From Bostrychus sinensis (lineage: Eukaryota > Chordata > Actinopteri > Gobiiformes > Eleotridae): a stretch of 64,000 bases of DNA. The translations under genes were made by a program, and so were the position numbers. Where the stretch lies: the NCBI GenBank assembly GCA_020698575.1, contig CM036245.1:35331148-35395147 (forward strand). Direction: 5' to 3'. Within the stretch, counting starts at the first letter, position 1. Each line of letters starts with the position of its first letter. Shown in pieces: positions 10,625-21,736 of this stretch. Under the pieces are notes generated by a model. It saw only the letters and a program-made list of their open reading frames with translations. It searched no databases and was not told the DNA's origin.

Positions 10625-10754
10625 GTGCAAGCATAAACCAAGAAATAAATGAAGACCAATCCAAGACTAAACCAGGTCAAACAGAACCAAACTAGGACTA
10701 AAAACTAATTTGTACTTCAAATTTAAGTCCCAACTACAGAAGACCAGGACTAAA

Positions 10755-10877
10755 ACAAACAAATAAACAAACAAACAAACAAAGTCTCTTGATTAATAAC
10801 AAATCAGAACTTGGAAGTCTTCTGAGTACCACCAGAGAAAGCTTAACGGGACCCATACCACAGTTTGAGAACCACTG
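10755..10877 (-). repeat. (AAAC)n tract and hAT-type right terminus
   Basis: An AAAC/AAAT microsatellite lies at about 10755-10782. The segment ends at 10877 with CAGTTTGAGAACCACTG, the complement of the widespread hAT start CAGTGGTTCTCAAACTG. No matching left end is recognisable upstream, so this is a truncated MITE. Confidence 0.6.
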
Positions 10878-11170
10878 CTATAAAATACTCACTCACAGAT
10901 GACACAACGTCGCCATGCAAAAGTCCGTGTACTCTTGACTCATTCACTGACGACAAAAACAACAAAAGAAGTCAACCACAGCGGCTATTTACTCCTGACC
11001 CAGAGCTGTTCGTGTGTGCGACTGTCGTGAGAGGAGCGGCACAGCTCATTTATGCGTCTAGACCGGCCTCTGTTCATCGGCGTATGCAGCGAGCGGGTGA
11101 GCTGATTACTTCATGTGGTGCGCCGGGGCTTTTCTGACACAAAACCTGGACCGTTATAAAAGATGTGGAA
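10878..11170. other. Unique CpG-bearing block
   Basis: A non-repetitive block richer in CpG than its surroundings, most clearly at 10960-11130. It could be a regulatory or conserved non-coding element. No exon is supported. Confidence 0.3.
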
Positions 11171-12089
11171 GTCTGAGTGTGGTTTCATCCATCACCACTG
11201 CCCTTTTGTTTGTTTACCTCCTTTTTTTTTTTTTTTCATAAATGTGCCCAGAATATATGAATGAGTGGGTGGCTCATATTGTGTGAATTAGATCAGTGTT
11301 TGTTTTTCTCATGGTTTGCTCCAAGAAACAAAAAAACTACTACGAGAGAATTGCAAAAGCTACTGGTGATTCATCATCACTTTAACAAAGGCTTTGTAAT
11401 TAAAGACTTTAACTCTGCACCCTGAGCCATATTTGGCAAATTATCCTCACCTAGACTTTTTTTTATAAAAAGGGCTTTAAAATTTCACTCCATTGATGCA
11501 CAGAGATGCGATTTATACCTTTTTTTTTTTCAGAACAACCTGAAGTTTAAGTCTGTTTATGCTGATTCCATGTCAGCTGAGAATAAAAAGTATCTACTTT
11601 TCCAAAAATGCTAAAGAAAAAAAAATGTGCTAAAATGTAAAATAAAGGCTCTGTGATCAAAAATCGCAAAACTAAATGTTTACAAGCCTTTTGATGAATA
11701 AAATGCAATGTACAAACTCTTGTTAGGTGCAATATCAATTAAAAATAGTGTAAGTATAACTATTTGTGTTCATTTATATAGGGCCGATGATGTCACCGAG
11801 TATTGTGGGTAATCTACATGGCAACTACAATGAAAGCTAATGATATAAAACAATTGCTTTTGACAGTATTTTTATCAGAAATGTGCAAAATTTGGGTCCA
11901 TCATCTAGGTGGCGCTCAACTGTAAAATGTCCCCATAAGACCCTAAACTCTCAGATGCCATAAAATGACCTCTAGATAGCTACAAAGATACAAAAGCAGT
12001 TTTTGAATGGCAGTAAGTAACTAGTGATTATGGTTCCAGAGATATTTTAATTTTAATCAAACATGTCCTCAGCAGTCGCCAGCAATGTC
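11171..12089. other. No gene seen
   Basis: A/T-rich sequence with homopolymer runs at 11223-11236 and 11520-11530. A CTCF-like word (CATCTAGGTGGCGC) is at 11902-11915. Confidence 0.45.
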
Positions 12090-12439
12090 TCAGTTTCACA
12101 CCTAATAGTATGATAGAGTCAGTTCAACTGAGGAGTAAATCTGCAGCGTTGTTGCATTTTTCAGCTGCTGCGGTCTGCTTTCACACTGCACTATGGCAAA
12201 CAAACCAAACATTTTAAATAAAGTATTTCCTCCTCGCCTGTGGTGGTGCTGCATCAAGAATTACAGAAAGGGAGAAGAAAAAAGAGTGAACAGGAAACCC
12301 CGCTCATCTATTGGTCAGTGAAGAGCAACTTTCTTTTCCGTCACATGATGTAAAAAAACAACGGCATCAGATTCAAGTGAAGTTATGATTTCTGTTTTGG
12401 TTTTTACAAATGTGTCTTCCAGATCATAATGTTGTTTCC

Positions 12440-12860
12440 ATCTCCAAAACAGACCTGGAGAAGTATTTTGTTTCATTCATGTTTGAGTAATCCTGTATGC
12501 TGAGGCCGTCCCCTTCTCAAGAGCTGAAAACACTCAGCGGACTCATTCTGATCATTTCAGCACTTAAACCACCGTCGCTAGCAGTCAGCTCATTTATCTA
12601 TCTGTTAGCCTCATATTGCTAATAGCTATCCTAATTAGCCATTTTATGATCTGTCCATTCCCCACAGTTGCCAGCAGGGGGCGACAGACACCTAATCCTA
12701 ATAAGAGCTCTCTGCAACATCAAAGTAACAGCTTCCCAAAATAAGACATTTTCCATACATATACATTATTTTAAGTTATAAAATGTTAAATACTAATGAA
12801 AAGGTGTCCACAACTAATCAAAAAAAGCCTTAAAAACGCATAATATAGGACCTTTAATTA
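12440..12860 (+). repeat. Family F1, copy 2 (cleanest copy)
   Basis: Continuous alignment with copy 1 minus its extra segment, ending GCATAATATAGGACCTTTAA. It contains GACTCATTCTGATCATTTCAG, whose complement is the empty-site equivalent of the hAT insertion at 53045. A CTCF-like motif, CCAGCAGGGGGCGA, sits at 12671-12684. Family-like sequence may extend left to about 12240. Confidence 0.8.
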
Positions 12861-14460
12861 TAGATGGTGCCATATTGGACTGCTTCAATATCCATTTAAA
12901 TTTGTGTCCCATCTAAGACACTTCCAGATGAAGATGACTGATTTTGCCCCTTTAGCAGCCAAACATAATTTAAAGCATATGCAAATGCTCTTGTCTGCGT
13001 CTCCAAATCTACGGTATGCCAAAAAAAAAAATCTACTCTGAGGTAATCCTTATCTCATAGCTTCTTTTTTCCAAAATACTGCGCTGTCCCTTTAAAAACT
13101 CTCTAGCGTGGACACTTGTAGCCCTACATTTATGCTTTTAAATAATCTATTAGTATTGCCAAATAAGTTATGCCAAATAAAGAAGGAGGGAGGAGCTTGT
13201 GGTCCGTATTCAAAGTGGAAAAACTGCACGATGACTGGCGCCTCTCCATGGCAACCCCCTCACACTCCAGGAGCAGTGCGCGCTGATGGAACCCAGCCTA
13301 GACTTAATGCATTTTATTAATTGAGTAAAAGAAACACCTATTCACGGCCAGTGCGCACGAGTCCACCCACACAAAAGCCCGCGCGGACGTGTGGCACACA
13401 CAGTACAATAACTCCGTGGGTCCGCAGGAATGTCTGTCTCACGGGGGGCGTAATAAGTAGACTGCCACATGACGGAGAGAGTTCAAATAGTTCGCTCCGA
13501 GGGGGAAAACGTGTGTTCAAAGCAGTAAAAACATAACGGTGTGCCATGGCAAAGCTTGAAAACATGTGTGGGATCCTTGCGCGTAAAACCTTGCGTGTCC
13601 AAACAACATTGTAAACTTTCAAAGAGGAGGAATGTTGCAAGAATATACTGCTATATGTCTTTAATCGTAGCAGCTGCAAGATTTGGTGGATACCTTTGCG
13701 CTTTTCTGAACGTAAACGTGGGGTTTGGAGTAGGCTTTTTGAATGGTAATACGTTTAGGCTGTGCTGCGTGGTATTAAAAATAAAATTCTCCTCTCAACT
13801 AACTTCAATTCATGTCAAATGCAGTCAAACTTCCATTCGCGAAAGTTGCAAAAAAAAGGGCTAAACTCGCGTCTGGGTGAATTGTGCCAAAACAAATCGG
13901 AGCTTACTACATTGTTATCTTAAACGTGACTGTACACTTACTACCATTCAAAGTGGAACATGTTAAGGTGTATTTTGTCGCAGAGGCAACGTCCACCAAC
14001 ATCAGTTACCCAGTCGTTGTGTCACTATAAAGTCTGTTAAGTCCGTAAAGTCCGTTTGCGCAGTTCCCATTACAGGTTTAAAGTTTGCCAGTCTGCCCAT
14101 TCTTCTCAACGTTAAAGAATTCCAGTAAAGGATGGGACTCTTGCTTTCATTCGTGACCAATGCATTCAAAAAGCCTCATCTGTGCGTCATGAGTCTAAAC
14201 ATCAACGTCAACTTGCAAACTTTGAAAGTGGAAAGCGTAAAAGTGGAATGCGTAAAAAGCAATAATCAAAATGACGCTTTTAGTAACGTAGGACTGTGCA
14301 GAGTACGTTTTATGTGCACGTTTTGGTGTAAGTCACTCATCTGAGTGGCAATAAAAGCCACAAACTGTCATTTTTGGTCAGCCCCATGAATGAAGTGTGG
14401 TAAGTACTCGAAATCAACTGCGCAAACTTGTACACAATCTTGTAAAAATAGCCAACTTAC

Positions 14461-15000
14461 ATGCATGTGTTTCGCTCCTCTGCTGCAAAGACGACTCAAC
14501 GTTATCCAAAGTTATCCAAAACGTCGTCTCAGTATTCCGTTATAAGGTAAAGGTTCCAAGTAAGTTCCATTTCAGAATCAGATACACATTTTCCTCCGGT
14601 AACCGACCCAACTCCTTTCAGTCTTAGTTGTCCAATGAAAAACTGCTTCAAAAGTCGTCCTCTGCGTAAACTTTCCCGTACTGCTGTCCTGCCGTAGTAA
14701 GCTCTAGTCGCTGCTGCTGCTGTTGCTGCTGTTGCACGCTGGCTGGCTCAAAGGCAAACACCAGAGAGATCACGGTCCATGCGAGGGGCGTCCCTTTCTG
14801 CAAATGTGATTATTCAACATGTGACGAAAGCGAGCTCCTGCTTCTTCGCCCGGGCGGGATTCTTCTCTCTCTGAGCCGCTGCTGCAGTTGCTGCTGTTGC
14901 TGTGGATGTGGCCGGGGCTGGAGCAGGGGCTGGAGCAGGAGTCCGCGCTGCCACATGGAGCCAGGGGAGAGCGCACGGAGCAGAGGCAGAGCGCGTAAAA
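14461..15000 (-). other. Candidate non-coding first exon ending at a splice donor
   Basis: On the minus strand the GC-rich segment from about 15000 runs to 14461, where CATGCAT meets GTAAGT (14460-14455), a full U1-type donor. The segment looks like a 5' UTR, with CAG-rich text and no long frame that continues to the donor. The start site is not defined and no TATA box is visible. Competing GTAAGT words on the plus strand mean orientation is uncertain. This is inference from composition and one splice signal only. Confidence 0.2.
14810..14956 (-). other. Small ORF (48 codons), Gln/Arg-rich, possible uORF
   Basis: Starts at ATG 14956-14954 on the minus strand (MWQRGLLLQPLLQPRPHP, then a Gln-rich run and an Arg-rich end) and stops at 14812-14810. 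The start context is weak (T at -3), so upstream-ORF status or chance is likelier than a gene. Confidence 0.12.
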
Positions 15001-15354
15001 ACTGAACTCTGGTGCCACCATCCTCTCCAAATGGGAAGTGTAATTCAGAATAAACAAGATAGACAGCCTCTAAATTTTGGTTTAACGTGAAGTGTGAGAC
15101 ATTTTCTCAATGTTTGTTATTGTTTACCATAAAGATCATGTGCACTGAGCAAAGAAAAAGGATGATTCTCAAATGTAATGATAAGGACTGACTGAAACCA
15201 ACAGTAACAATAAGAGACAGCAATAAAAAATGAAAAAAAATCTGAAAGACTTAAAATTTTCCCACTTAAAAGTGTATCCAAGAGGCAATGAATATGATTA
15301 AAATATAGATAAATATATACCATTTTGTTACTGAAAATGTTTACAATTGGAATA

Positions 15355-15675
15355 TGTCTTCAACAAAGTGTACACCTTGTCAGTGTAAACAAGGAATATG
15401 GATTTGGATGCTGTAGCCACTCTTCCAGTTTGGGGGTTACTGCCCCGAGTGCTCCGATGACCACGGGCACCACTGTTGCCTTCACTTTCCAGGCCTTCTC
15501 AAGTTCTTCTTTGAGGCCTTGGTACTTCTCCAGTTTCTCGTGTTCCTTTTTCCTGATGTTACAATCGCTTGGTATTGCGATGTCAACCACAACGGCTTTC
15601 CTCTGCTGTTTGTCCATCACCACAATGTCCGGTTGGTTCACCATTACCATTTTATTGGTCTCAATCTGGAATCTT
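15355..15675 (-). pseudogene. R2/R4-type LINE endonuclease (RLE) domain fragment
   Basis: The minus-strand translation runs FQIETNKMVMVNQPDIVV, MDKQQRKAVVVDIAIPSD, then the KKEHEKLEKYQGLKEELEK and VVPVVIGALGAVTPKLEEWL motifs. The PD...(13 residues)...VVVDIA spacing is the catalytic signature of the restriction-like endonuclease at the C-terminus of R2/R4 (Rex6)-type non-LTR retrotransposons, which nicks the target for primed reverse transcription. About 80 residues match before the sequence becomes unrelated and stops. The RT domain and 3' UTR are absent: a short, well-preserved piece without its element. Confidence 0.75.
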
Positions 15676-16189
15676 TATCTTTATTCTTTATCTTTAATTT
15701 ATTTTTACATTATTTGATTGTTTATTATTATTATTATTATTTTCCTCTTTTATTAATTCCTATATTTATTCATTGATTGATTTCTGTGACCGAAATGCAA
15801 ATGAAGGGGTTGTGTTAGACAAAAGCAATCAGAGCAACAGATAATCTGCAGAGAGTCCACAGTGATCACTTGCCCAGATAAACCAATAACACTGTCAGGA
15901 CACGCCCCCTTGATTTGACAGAATTCAATCAATAAATAAATAAAAGAAGAAGAAGAAATAAATAATAAAATAAGGCAAAAATAAATTAAAGCATCAATTT
16001 ATAAATGTAGAAATAAATACAGAAATAGAATAATTTACTTTAACCAAAACTTACATCTTCATGATTTATTTATTTTTTCTTTCAGCATTTCTTATCCGGT
16101 TTAAATAATTATTTCTCAATGAGAGCCTTTACTTATTAATACATTTATTGATTGATTTGGGAGTTTTGGTCCTCTATATTGGATGGAAA

Positions 16190-16470
16190 AGCACTGTGAA
16201 GTGTTTTTCAACTAAAACCTCTCTGACAGGCAAAGCACTGGGACACTGTGTGTTATTGTGATGAAGGATCCAGGTCGAGCATTGATTTCAGCACACACAC
16301 AAAAAACTGTGTCCTAAGAGGACTACAAGTTCTCAAAGATGAAGAATGGTGTAAAAGGACACTATTTTGGTTTTGTGGATGCTGTTCAAAGAGTCACTAC
16401 ACAGGTTCTGGGGGTGATATGAAGAAAGAAAGATCACTAAAGACAATGTTGAAATTGAAATAAATGTTTG
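16190..16470 (+). repeat. Dispersed repeat family F2, copy 1
   Basis: Shared words with 23240-23545 and 30125-30905: GATGAAGGATCCA, CAAAGATGAAGAATGG, AAAGGACACTATTTTGG and GATATGAAGAAAG. Non-coding; ends unclear. Confidence 0.7.
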
Positions 16471-16616
16471 TTTGTTTTTTGTTTGTTTTTTAATATTATT
16501 CCCATTACGCTCTGGGCATAGCTTGTATTATAAGGTGTGTTGGCTATATCCCAAACTATCCTAAATCAAACCAATCAAATTTCCATCATCCAGGACAGGT
16601 CAGAAATGAAATAAAA

Positions 16617-16816
16617 ATGTGCTGGAGAAGACTTTGTGCAGTGGTCTGACTCTCCCATCATCAATACAAGATCTTGGTAAAAAATTAATGCAATGCTGGA
16701 CGGAAATAAATGTTGTGACATTGCAGAAGCTCATTAAAATGATGCCACAGCAAATGCGTGATGTAATCAAAGCTAAAGGTCCAACAGAATACTAGTGTGT
16801 GACTTGGACAGGCAGT
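16617..16816 (+). pseudogene. Tc1 transposase C-terminus plus 3' end, inverted within its own element
   Basis: The plus-strand translation LEKTLCSGLTLPSSIQDLGK continues through QKLIKMMPQQMRDVIKAKGP to a stop at 16793-16795, the usual Tc1 C-terminus. TGACTTGGACAGGCAGT, resembling a Tc1 terminal repeat, follows immediately. The adjoining piece (16817-17155) is the same type of element on the opposite strand and stops at GTGCTGG, exactly where this piece starts. This suggests the 3' third was flipped in place. Confidence 0.75.
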
Positions 16817-17155
16817 CACACCAGCACGTCCCAAAGATTCTCAGTGGGGTAAAGGTCTGGTCTCTGTGGTGGCCAATCCATGTGTGAAAATGATGTCTCA
16901 TGCTTCCTGAACCACCCGTTCACATTTTGAGCTCGATGAATCCTGGCATTGTCATCATGGAATAAGCCCAGTGCCATCGGGGAAGAAAAAATCCATTGAT
17001 GGAGTAACCTGGTCATTCAGTATCTGCAGGCAGTCAGCTGACCTCATTCTTTGGATACATAACATTGCTGAACCCAGACCTGACCAACTGCAAGGAGGCT
17101 CTTACTTCTTTACTTAGTTAAATTCAGGTGGCGACTTTTTTTGGGCCAGGCAATG
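16817..17155 (-). pseudogene. Tc1 transposase middle fragment with 5' terminal repeat
   Basis: Minus strand: the terminal repeat (complement of TTTTTTTGGGCCAGGCAATG) lies at about 17130-17155. Next, with the N-terminus deleted and frames shifted, comes the second catalytic region FHDDNARIHRAQNVNGWF, then HMDWPPQRPDLYPTENLWDV with the catalytic Glu. The spacing fits DD34E. A different Tc1 subfamily from 7563-9072 and a dead copy. Confidence 0.8.
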
Positions 17156-18149
17156 TATGTAGAGCAGTGAAAATGCTAAAAAAAAAAATCTATTTTGCAT
17201 AAGAGTGGACCTTTAAGTAGGAAGTACTTGCTGGACCACTATTACTGTCACCATTACAAGTACCACAGTTACTAAAACCATATCTAGTATATCTATTACA
17301 ACTAAATTTTTTCTTCTAAAATTTAATTGAGTGAAAATATGTTTTAGAACATGTACTCCAAATGTTTTACTTACAGAAACAATGTTGCCACTTTAATATT
17401 GGAGTGCATTTACTGTGCAAAGAATATTATTGAATTACAGCTTCAAAAAATAAAATAATTCAAGGAGGATTTTGGAATTTTTGTAATAAAATTTATGGGA
17501 CATAGGTTCAGATATTGGCCTTAACCTCAGACAGTACTACTTGTTGGTAAATAAAAGTAAAATTAGGGTTGGTGGAGGCACTGGAGGCGTTAGCATCATG
17601 TGGGTGGATTATGTTGAACATGCTCAAGGGTCAAGGTCAGAGACTTTAAAATGACTTTTCTGAGATTTAGAGTGGACAGTTTCTTCAGCCTGAAACACAG
17701 AACTCTTCGTAAAAGTACATCTCCACCAGAGTTCTCTTGTACAAAATGGGTCAGAACAGCACACTTTTTTCAAAATGTTTCCATTGTCAAAAGGGTACAG
17801 AGTGCTTCAGGTAAGTGCACCCTACCATAGCTCTCCACAGGGGTTAGGGAAGTGTTGAGCAGTTTTCAGTGAAGCTAAACACGGCAGTTCACAGCACAGA
17901 CAAAATGAAAAAAATAAAATAAAATGGCAGTGTTTTGGCAAATGAAGCATGTCACATTACAAAAAACAGTCACATTATTAAAAACAAAGGCTGTTAAAGA
18001 AACTCCAAAGCAATGTTTATTAGCAACAGTTGTTATCAAGCTTTAAATAGAGTCTGCTTTTTTGTTTTGAATATATCAGTACTGCAATGCATACTACTAG
18101 TACTCGAGAAAGTTAATTAGGGGATGTTTGAAATAATTTTGGACACTGC
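17156..18149. other. No gene seen
   Basis: A/T-rich. 17165-17215 has text reminiscent of F1 ends (GGACCTTTAAG), and 17215-17400 loosely resembles the ACTT repeat. Nothing firm. Confidence 0.4.
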
Positions 18150-18650
18150 AACTACAAATCGGGGTGGTGCACCAATTTAAATACCTAGGCTCCATCGTAT
18201 CAGACCAGGGATCCAAACCTGGATTAGTAGCAAGAATAGCTTAAGCAACATATGCACTAAGAAGACTGAAATCACTATGGAAAAGGAGAATAAGCATAGG
18301 TTCAGACTAATGAGCGCACTAGTCCCGTCAGTATTCCTCTGTGGATGTGAAGCCTGGACACTGACAGCTGACCTGGAGAAACAAACACAGGCTCTGGACA
18401 TGACATCACAGCTGCCATAGGTGGTTACCAAGACCTACTTACTACTGTGAAATTAAGAAAATTAAAGGTTTTTGGACACGTATTAAGATCTGAAAGTCTT
18501 TACAAAAAATAAACAATAATAAAAATAAATAAATAAAATATTACAGGGAACAGTGAATGGATCAAGGAAAAGAGGAAGTCAGGGGAAAAGATGGGAAGAA
18601 AACATCAAGGATTGGACAGGCTTATACCAGATTCACACTGAATGGGTTGC
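18150..18650 (+). pseudogene. LINE reverse transcriptase C-terminus
   Basis: The plus-strand translation gives FKYLGSIVSDQGSKPGLVA, then RLMSALVPSVFLCGCEAW with TLTADLEKQTQAL. After a gap with an (AATA)n tract comes LQGTVNGSRKRGSQGKRW with EENIKDWTGL. Order and motifs are those of the RT thumb/C-terminal region of a common animal non-LTR retrotransposon (the FKYLGSII...SD...GS and GKRRRGRQKKRWEDNI motifs). Stops and a loss between the two blocks show decay. The microsatellite at 18505-18540 sits at the deletion point. Confidence 0.8.
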
Positions 18651-19389
18651 ATGTGCAGTGCGTCTCTGGTACAGTTTTCTGACAGACACAATTCACACCG
18701 AATGCATTGCACCACAGCCAGCTGGGAGATCACGAGTTCACTGTAGAGGAGCGAGTTTATGTTGGAAGTTCTGAGTTCACATGATAACAACCATGAACTG
18801 TATGTAAAAAGCCACGTTTGCCTCTGACCATGAGCTCCCATTCATTTGGAGATTATTCTGAGATTTAATTAAGGTTTAAGCACAAAAGCCACAGAAATAT
18901 ATACTTCAACCCTGGGTAAGGACACTATGTGTATAAATACTTTATTTTTACTCACATTTAATGCTGCCTGGTGTCGTTTGTGACCCGTGTCCCCAGTTAA
19001 GACATGTTTACATCGATGTAAGTGAGAAATTTAACGGATCCTCTTCACTGGACTGTATTTGTATTTCTGTTGGAGTGCCGAACACAGAGATGTACTGCAA
19101 CTCAGCCACTGACTCACGCACTGACTTGCATTGTGTCTGTTTGTTGTTGAGGTCGTACGGGACACGCAATGGATTCAGCGTGAATTGGGCGTTAAACTTT
19201 AATGAAGTCCACGTAGCAACAAGAGATAGACAGAAATAGAGGGAAATCACTGCTATCTCCTCAGGAGTGCTCCAATGTCGTGCTGGTCACGAGACATGAT
19301 GATGAACTACAAAAGGATCAATATTTATTAAAATCATCTTTTTGGAAGCTTTCTCTCTGAAACCCTTATATTAGGTCATCTTTAAGGAC
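18651..19389. other. No gene; short direct repeats
   Basis: A motif close to ATTCACACYGAATGSRTTGC occurs twice (about 18629 and 18690), possibly a MITE remnant. The rest is unique with no supported exon. Confidence 0.4.
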
Positions 19390-19510
19390 ATCAAGCTGCT
19401 GACCACGCCTACTTCACTCTGTAAAGAGGAGAGTGGTATGATGGCTATTAGCAACATGAAGCTAACATATAAATGAGCTGACTTCTTTGTAGTGACAGCA
19501 CTTTAAGGCT
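19390..19510 (-). repeat. Family F1, short copy
   Basis: GCTATTAGCAACATGAAGC and ATAAATGAGCTGACTTCTTT match the minus-strand F1 copy at 52.95 kb. Confidence 0.7.
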
Positions 19511-20007
19511 ACATTCACACTAAAAGAAACATGAGCTACTGAAGCAACAGGGGTCTGCTCATTTCTTATGTATGCTTGCGTACGGAGACAGCAACAATCT
19601 CCAATGTGCTCAGCGACGCTACTAGAGCATAGTTTTGAGTTGAACTGAAGTCATGTTTATGCAAATATGAGTGACATAGCCAAAGCAATTGCCAACCACA
19701 GAACAAGATTTGATAGACACAAGAAATTGGGTCACCAACCTAACCAGCCTAAAGCGTAACTCAGTAACTTTTCTACCTTACATAAAGTGTTTTGGAGTCC
19801 ATGGGGTGATTAAATGAGTTATTGTGGGGTGAATGAACCGTTTTGCAAGTCTGAGTGTTGCCAATCTGGTGTCATGGAAGACTTGAGTCTTGTGAGAAAG
19901 TGGCACAAACAAAACAATAAGCTAGCAGTGGCTTTATTTCTCAATTTCTGTCATAAGAGTGACAAAGAAAAGAAGGCAGAAAGAAATGCATATGGATACA
20001 CGGGTGT
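19511..20007. other. No gene seen
   Basis: Unique sequence; none of the small open frames is recognisable. Confidence 0.5.
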
Positions 20008-20015
20008 TTGTGTGT

Positions 20016-20046
<31 letters not shown>

Positions 20047-20050
20047 GGGG
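20008..20050 (+). repeat. (GT)n followed by G21
   Basis: About 11 GT units run directly into 21 consecutive G residues (about 20030-20050). Possible Z-DNA next to a G-tract. Confidence 0.93.
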
Positions 20051-21306
20051 CTATTACTTGGGGAAAATGGGGCAAAAACAGTGAAGAAATGAGGAAAGTT
20101 ACCGCTTTAAGCTCTGAAAAGATCAGTACATGTTTTTGAAGGTCTGGTGACAGCTTTAGAAACACGCATGAGCACTTAATGAAGAAGGCAGCGATACATG
20201 GATCTGAAGCAGAGCAACCAAGTGTTTTCAGCTCTCCACAAGAATGATTGACACAAAATACTACTTAGTTGCTGTTATTTTTGACAGTGAGGAAACAATA
20301 TTATAATATCACTGCTCCCCTCTGTGCAACTGATACATTATCCAGTTAAAACTGTAAAAAAAAAAGAAAGAAAAAAAAAAAAGAAGAGTATTTTCATTCC
20401 ATCTGTCAATCACAAAGTGGGGCAGTGTGGGATTTGACTTTAAGACTGGGAAAATAACAACTCATTTATTTTCACCAGTACACCATCCTTTGTGTTTTGT
20501 CTTGCTGCTGCAGAACTGGACAAAGATCAATTAAAAATACGCCTTCAACAGCTTGAATCAAACAAAAAGAAACATGCTTTATTAATCTTGACATGATGAT
20601 CAATATATGAATCAAAATATGCATGTCCTGCGAGACTGTTCTCAACCTGAATGTGTACAGATAAGACGGGAGAAGAATGTTTTAAAAACTGAAGGCAAAG
20701 TGAAAAATGATGAAATTTTCAGCTGCCAAGGGACCACTGTAGAAGCATGCAGCATGATGAGCTTTAAAACTTAAAAAATCTAATCTGTAAAAACATGGAG
20801 AAGCACCATCAAATGAGAAATCCCCCGAGAGAAGAAACCCACTATAATAAATGCTAGAGAGAGATTTTCAAAGATGGTCTCTTCAAGTCCAAGTTATTTT
20901 ATGAAGTGCTGTCTGAGTGAGAGGTTCGGACAAACATCAGCTGACAGGGCTTGTGCTGGGATCCTCACAGACACATGACACATGAAAGACTTCACATCCA
21001 AGTAACTAAACAGCACAATAACAATATTTAGATTTTTAAAGTTGATATTTTTAAGCACTCATGGAACAAATTAACTGTGTGCTTGGATAATGGGGGTGTT
21101 ACTGTAAACCAGGCGGAACGCAAAAGATCAGAAAGACTCAACAAAACAACAAGCAAAAAAACAAAAAAACAAAAAAACAAGCAAGATATTTTTTGTGTGT
21201 TTAAAAACATAGTCATCTTTGCAATTTTTTAGTGGTTGAGATTCCTGGGAATGGCCTAGGAGCTGCAAAAAATCACCATGTCATTTTTAAAAGGTTTGGC
21301 TGGATT
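20051..21306. other. No gene seen
   Basis: A/T-rich unique sequence with an A-rich tract at 20356-20383 and (AAAC)n-like text near 21150-21180. Confidence 0.5.
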
Positions 21307-21564
21307 TTAACCTTTGTGCACCGTTTGTGACTCTCGTGTACAAAAATGTATACACTAAAAATCTCCTATGAAATTATTATTTTTGTACAAAAATTGCCTA
21401 AACCTAAAGAAATCTGCTCAAAAGTACCACACAATAAAAAAAATCTAGATTTTAACCTTTTAAATTCCAGTTTTGTTATATGAATTTTGAAAAAGGTATT
21501 ACCAAAAAACACAAAACCCTATTTTTTTTCCCCAAATAGTAGAGGGAAGGGGCTTTGGTGGTGG

Positions 21565-21596
<32 letters not shown>

Positions 21597-21600
21597 CATT
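21307..21600. repeat. MITE-like fragment and poly-A tract
   Basis: Starts TTAACCTTTGTGCACC, like the ends of the hairpin element at 34689-35083. AGGGAAGGGGCTTTGGTGGTGG at 21543-21564 recurs in diverged form at about 63190-63213. A run of 30 A residues occupies 21565-21594. Confidence 0.5.
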
Positions 21601-21736
21601 GGATTAAAAAAAAATGGCTAAAAAGAGCATTTACTGCAAAAGTTTATGTCCCAAACTTTTTCACAGCCAAAAAAAAAGTCAAGCAAAATGTACAAAAATG
21701 TACACAGGGGAGCATAAAGGCTAACAGATGCATGGA

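Larger units (their letters stand above)
9989..10627. mobile_element. Non-autonomous element with CACTGTAAAAA termini
   Basis: The left end reads CACTGTAAAAAAAAGTTGC and then AACTCAAGGCAATAGG. The right end, read in complement, is CACTGTAAAAA followed by a long A-run and then AACTCAAGGCAACAGG. These are clear terminal inverted repeats about 40 bp long, enlarged on the right by a 40-base homopolymer. No ORF and no clean target duplication can be seen. The interior holds two further copies of the CTCAAG.CAACAGG module and an (AT)n tract, so the element is internally rearranged. Confidence 0.7.
13180..15010. promoter_or_regulatory. CpG-richer block, candidate promoter/CpG island
   Basis: By eye this is the largest CpG-enriched stretch in the window, most strongly at 13220-13560 and 14700-15000, and it is free of known repeats. 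It contains CTG/CAG-rich triplet stretches (14708-14745, 14876-14905), an RFX-type half site (CCATGGCAAC, 13246-13255) and several GTAAGT donor-like words on both strands. In fish such blocks often mark a transcription start. Orientation and the gene are unknown; the minus strand reads best as a 5' exon. Confidence 0.35.

Noticed and set aside
10284..10680. Open frames with Tyr-Ile repeats and poly-Lys
   Set aside because: Translations of the (AT)n microsatellite and the poly-T tract.
14770..15057. 95-codon Ser/Cys-rich frame (-)
   Set aside because: No recognisable domain; open mainly because the CpG block is GC-rich. It was considered as a first coding exon, but it stops well before the GTAAGT donor.
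19814..20165. Frames with Cys-Val and poly-Gly or poly-Pro
   Set aside because: Produced by the (GT)n-G21 tract.
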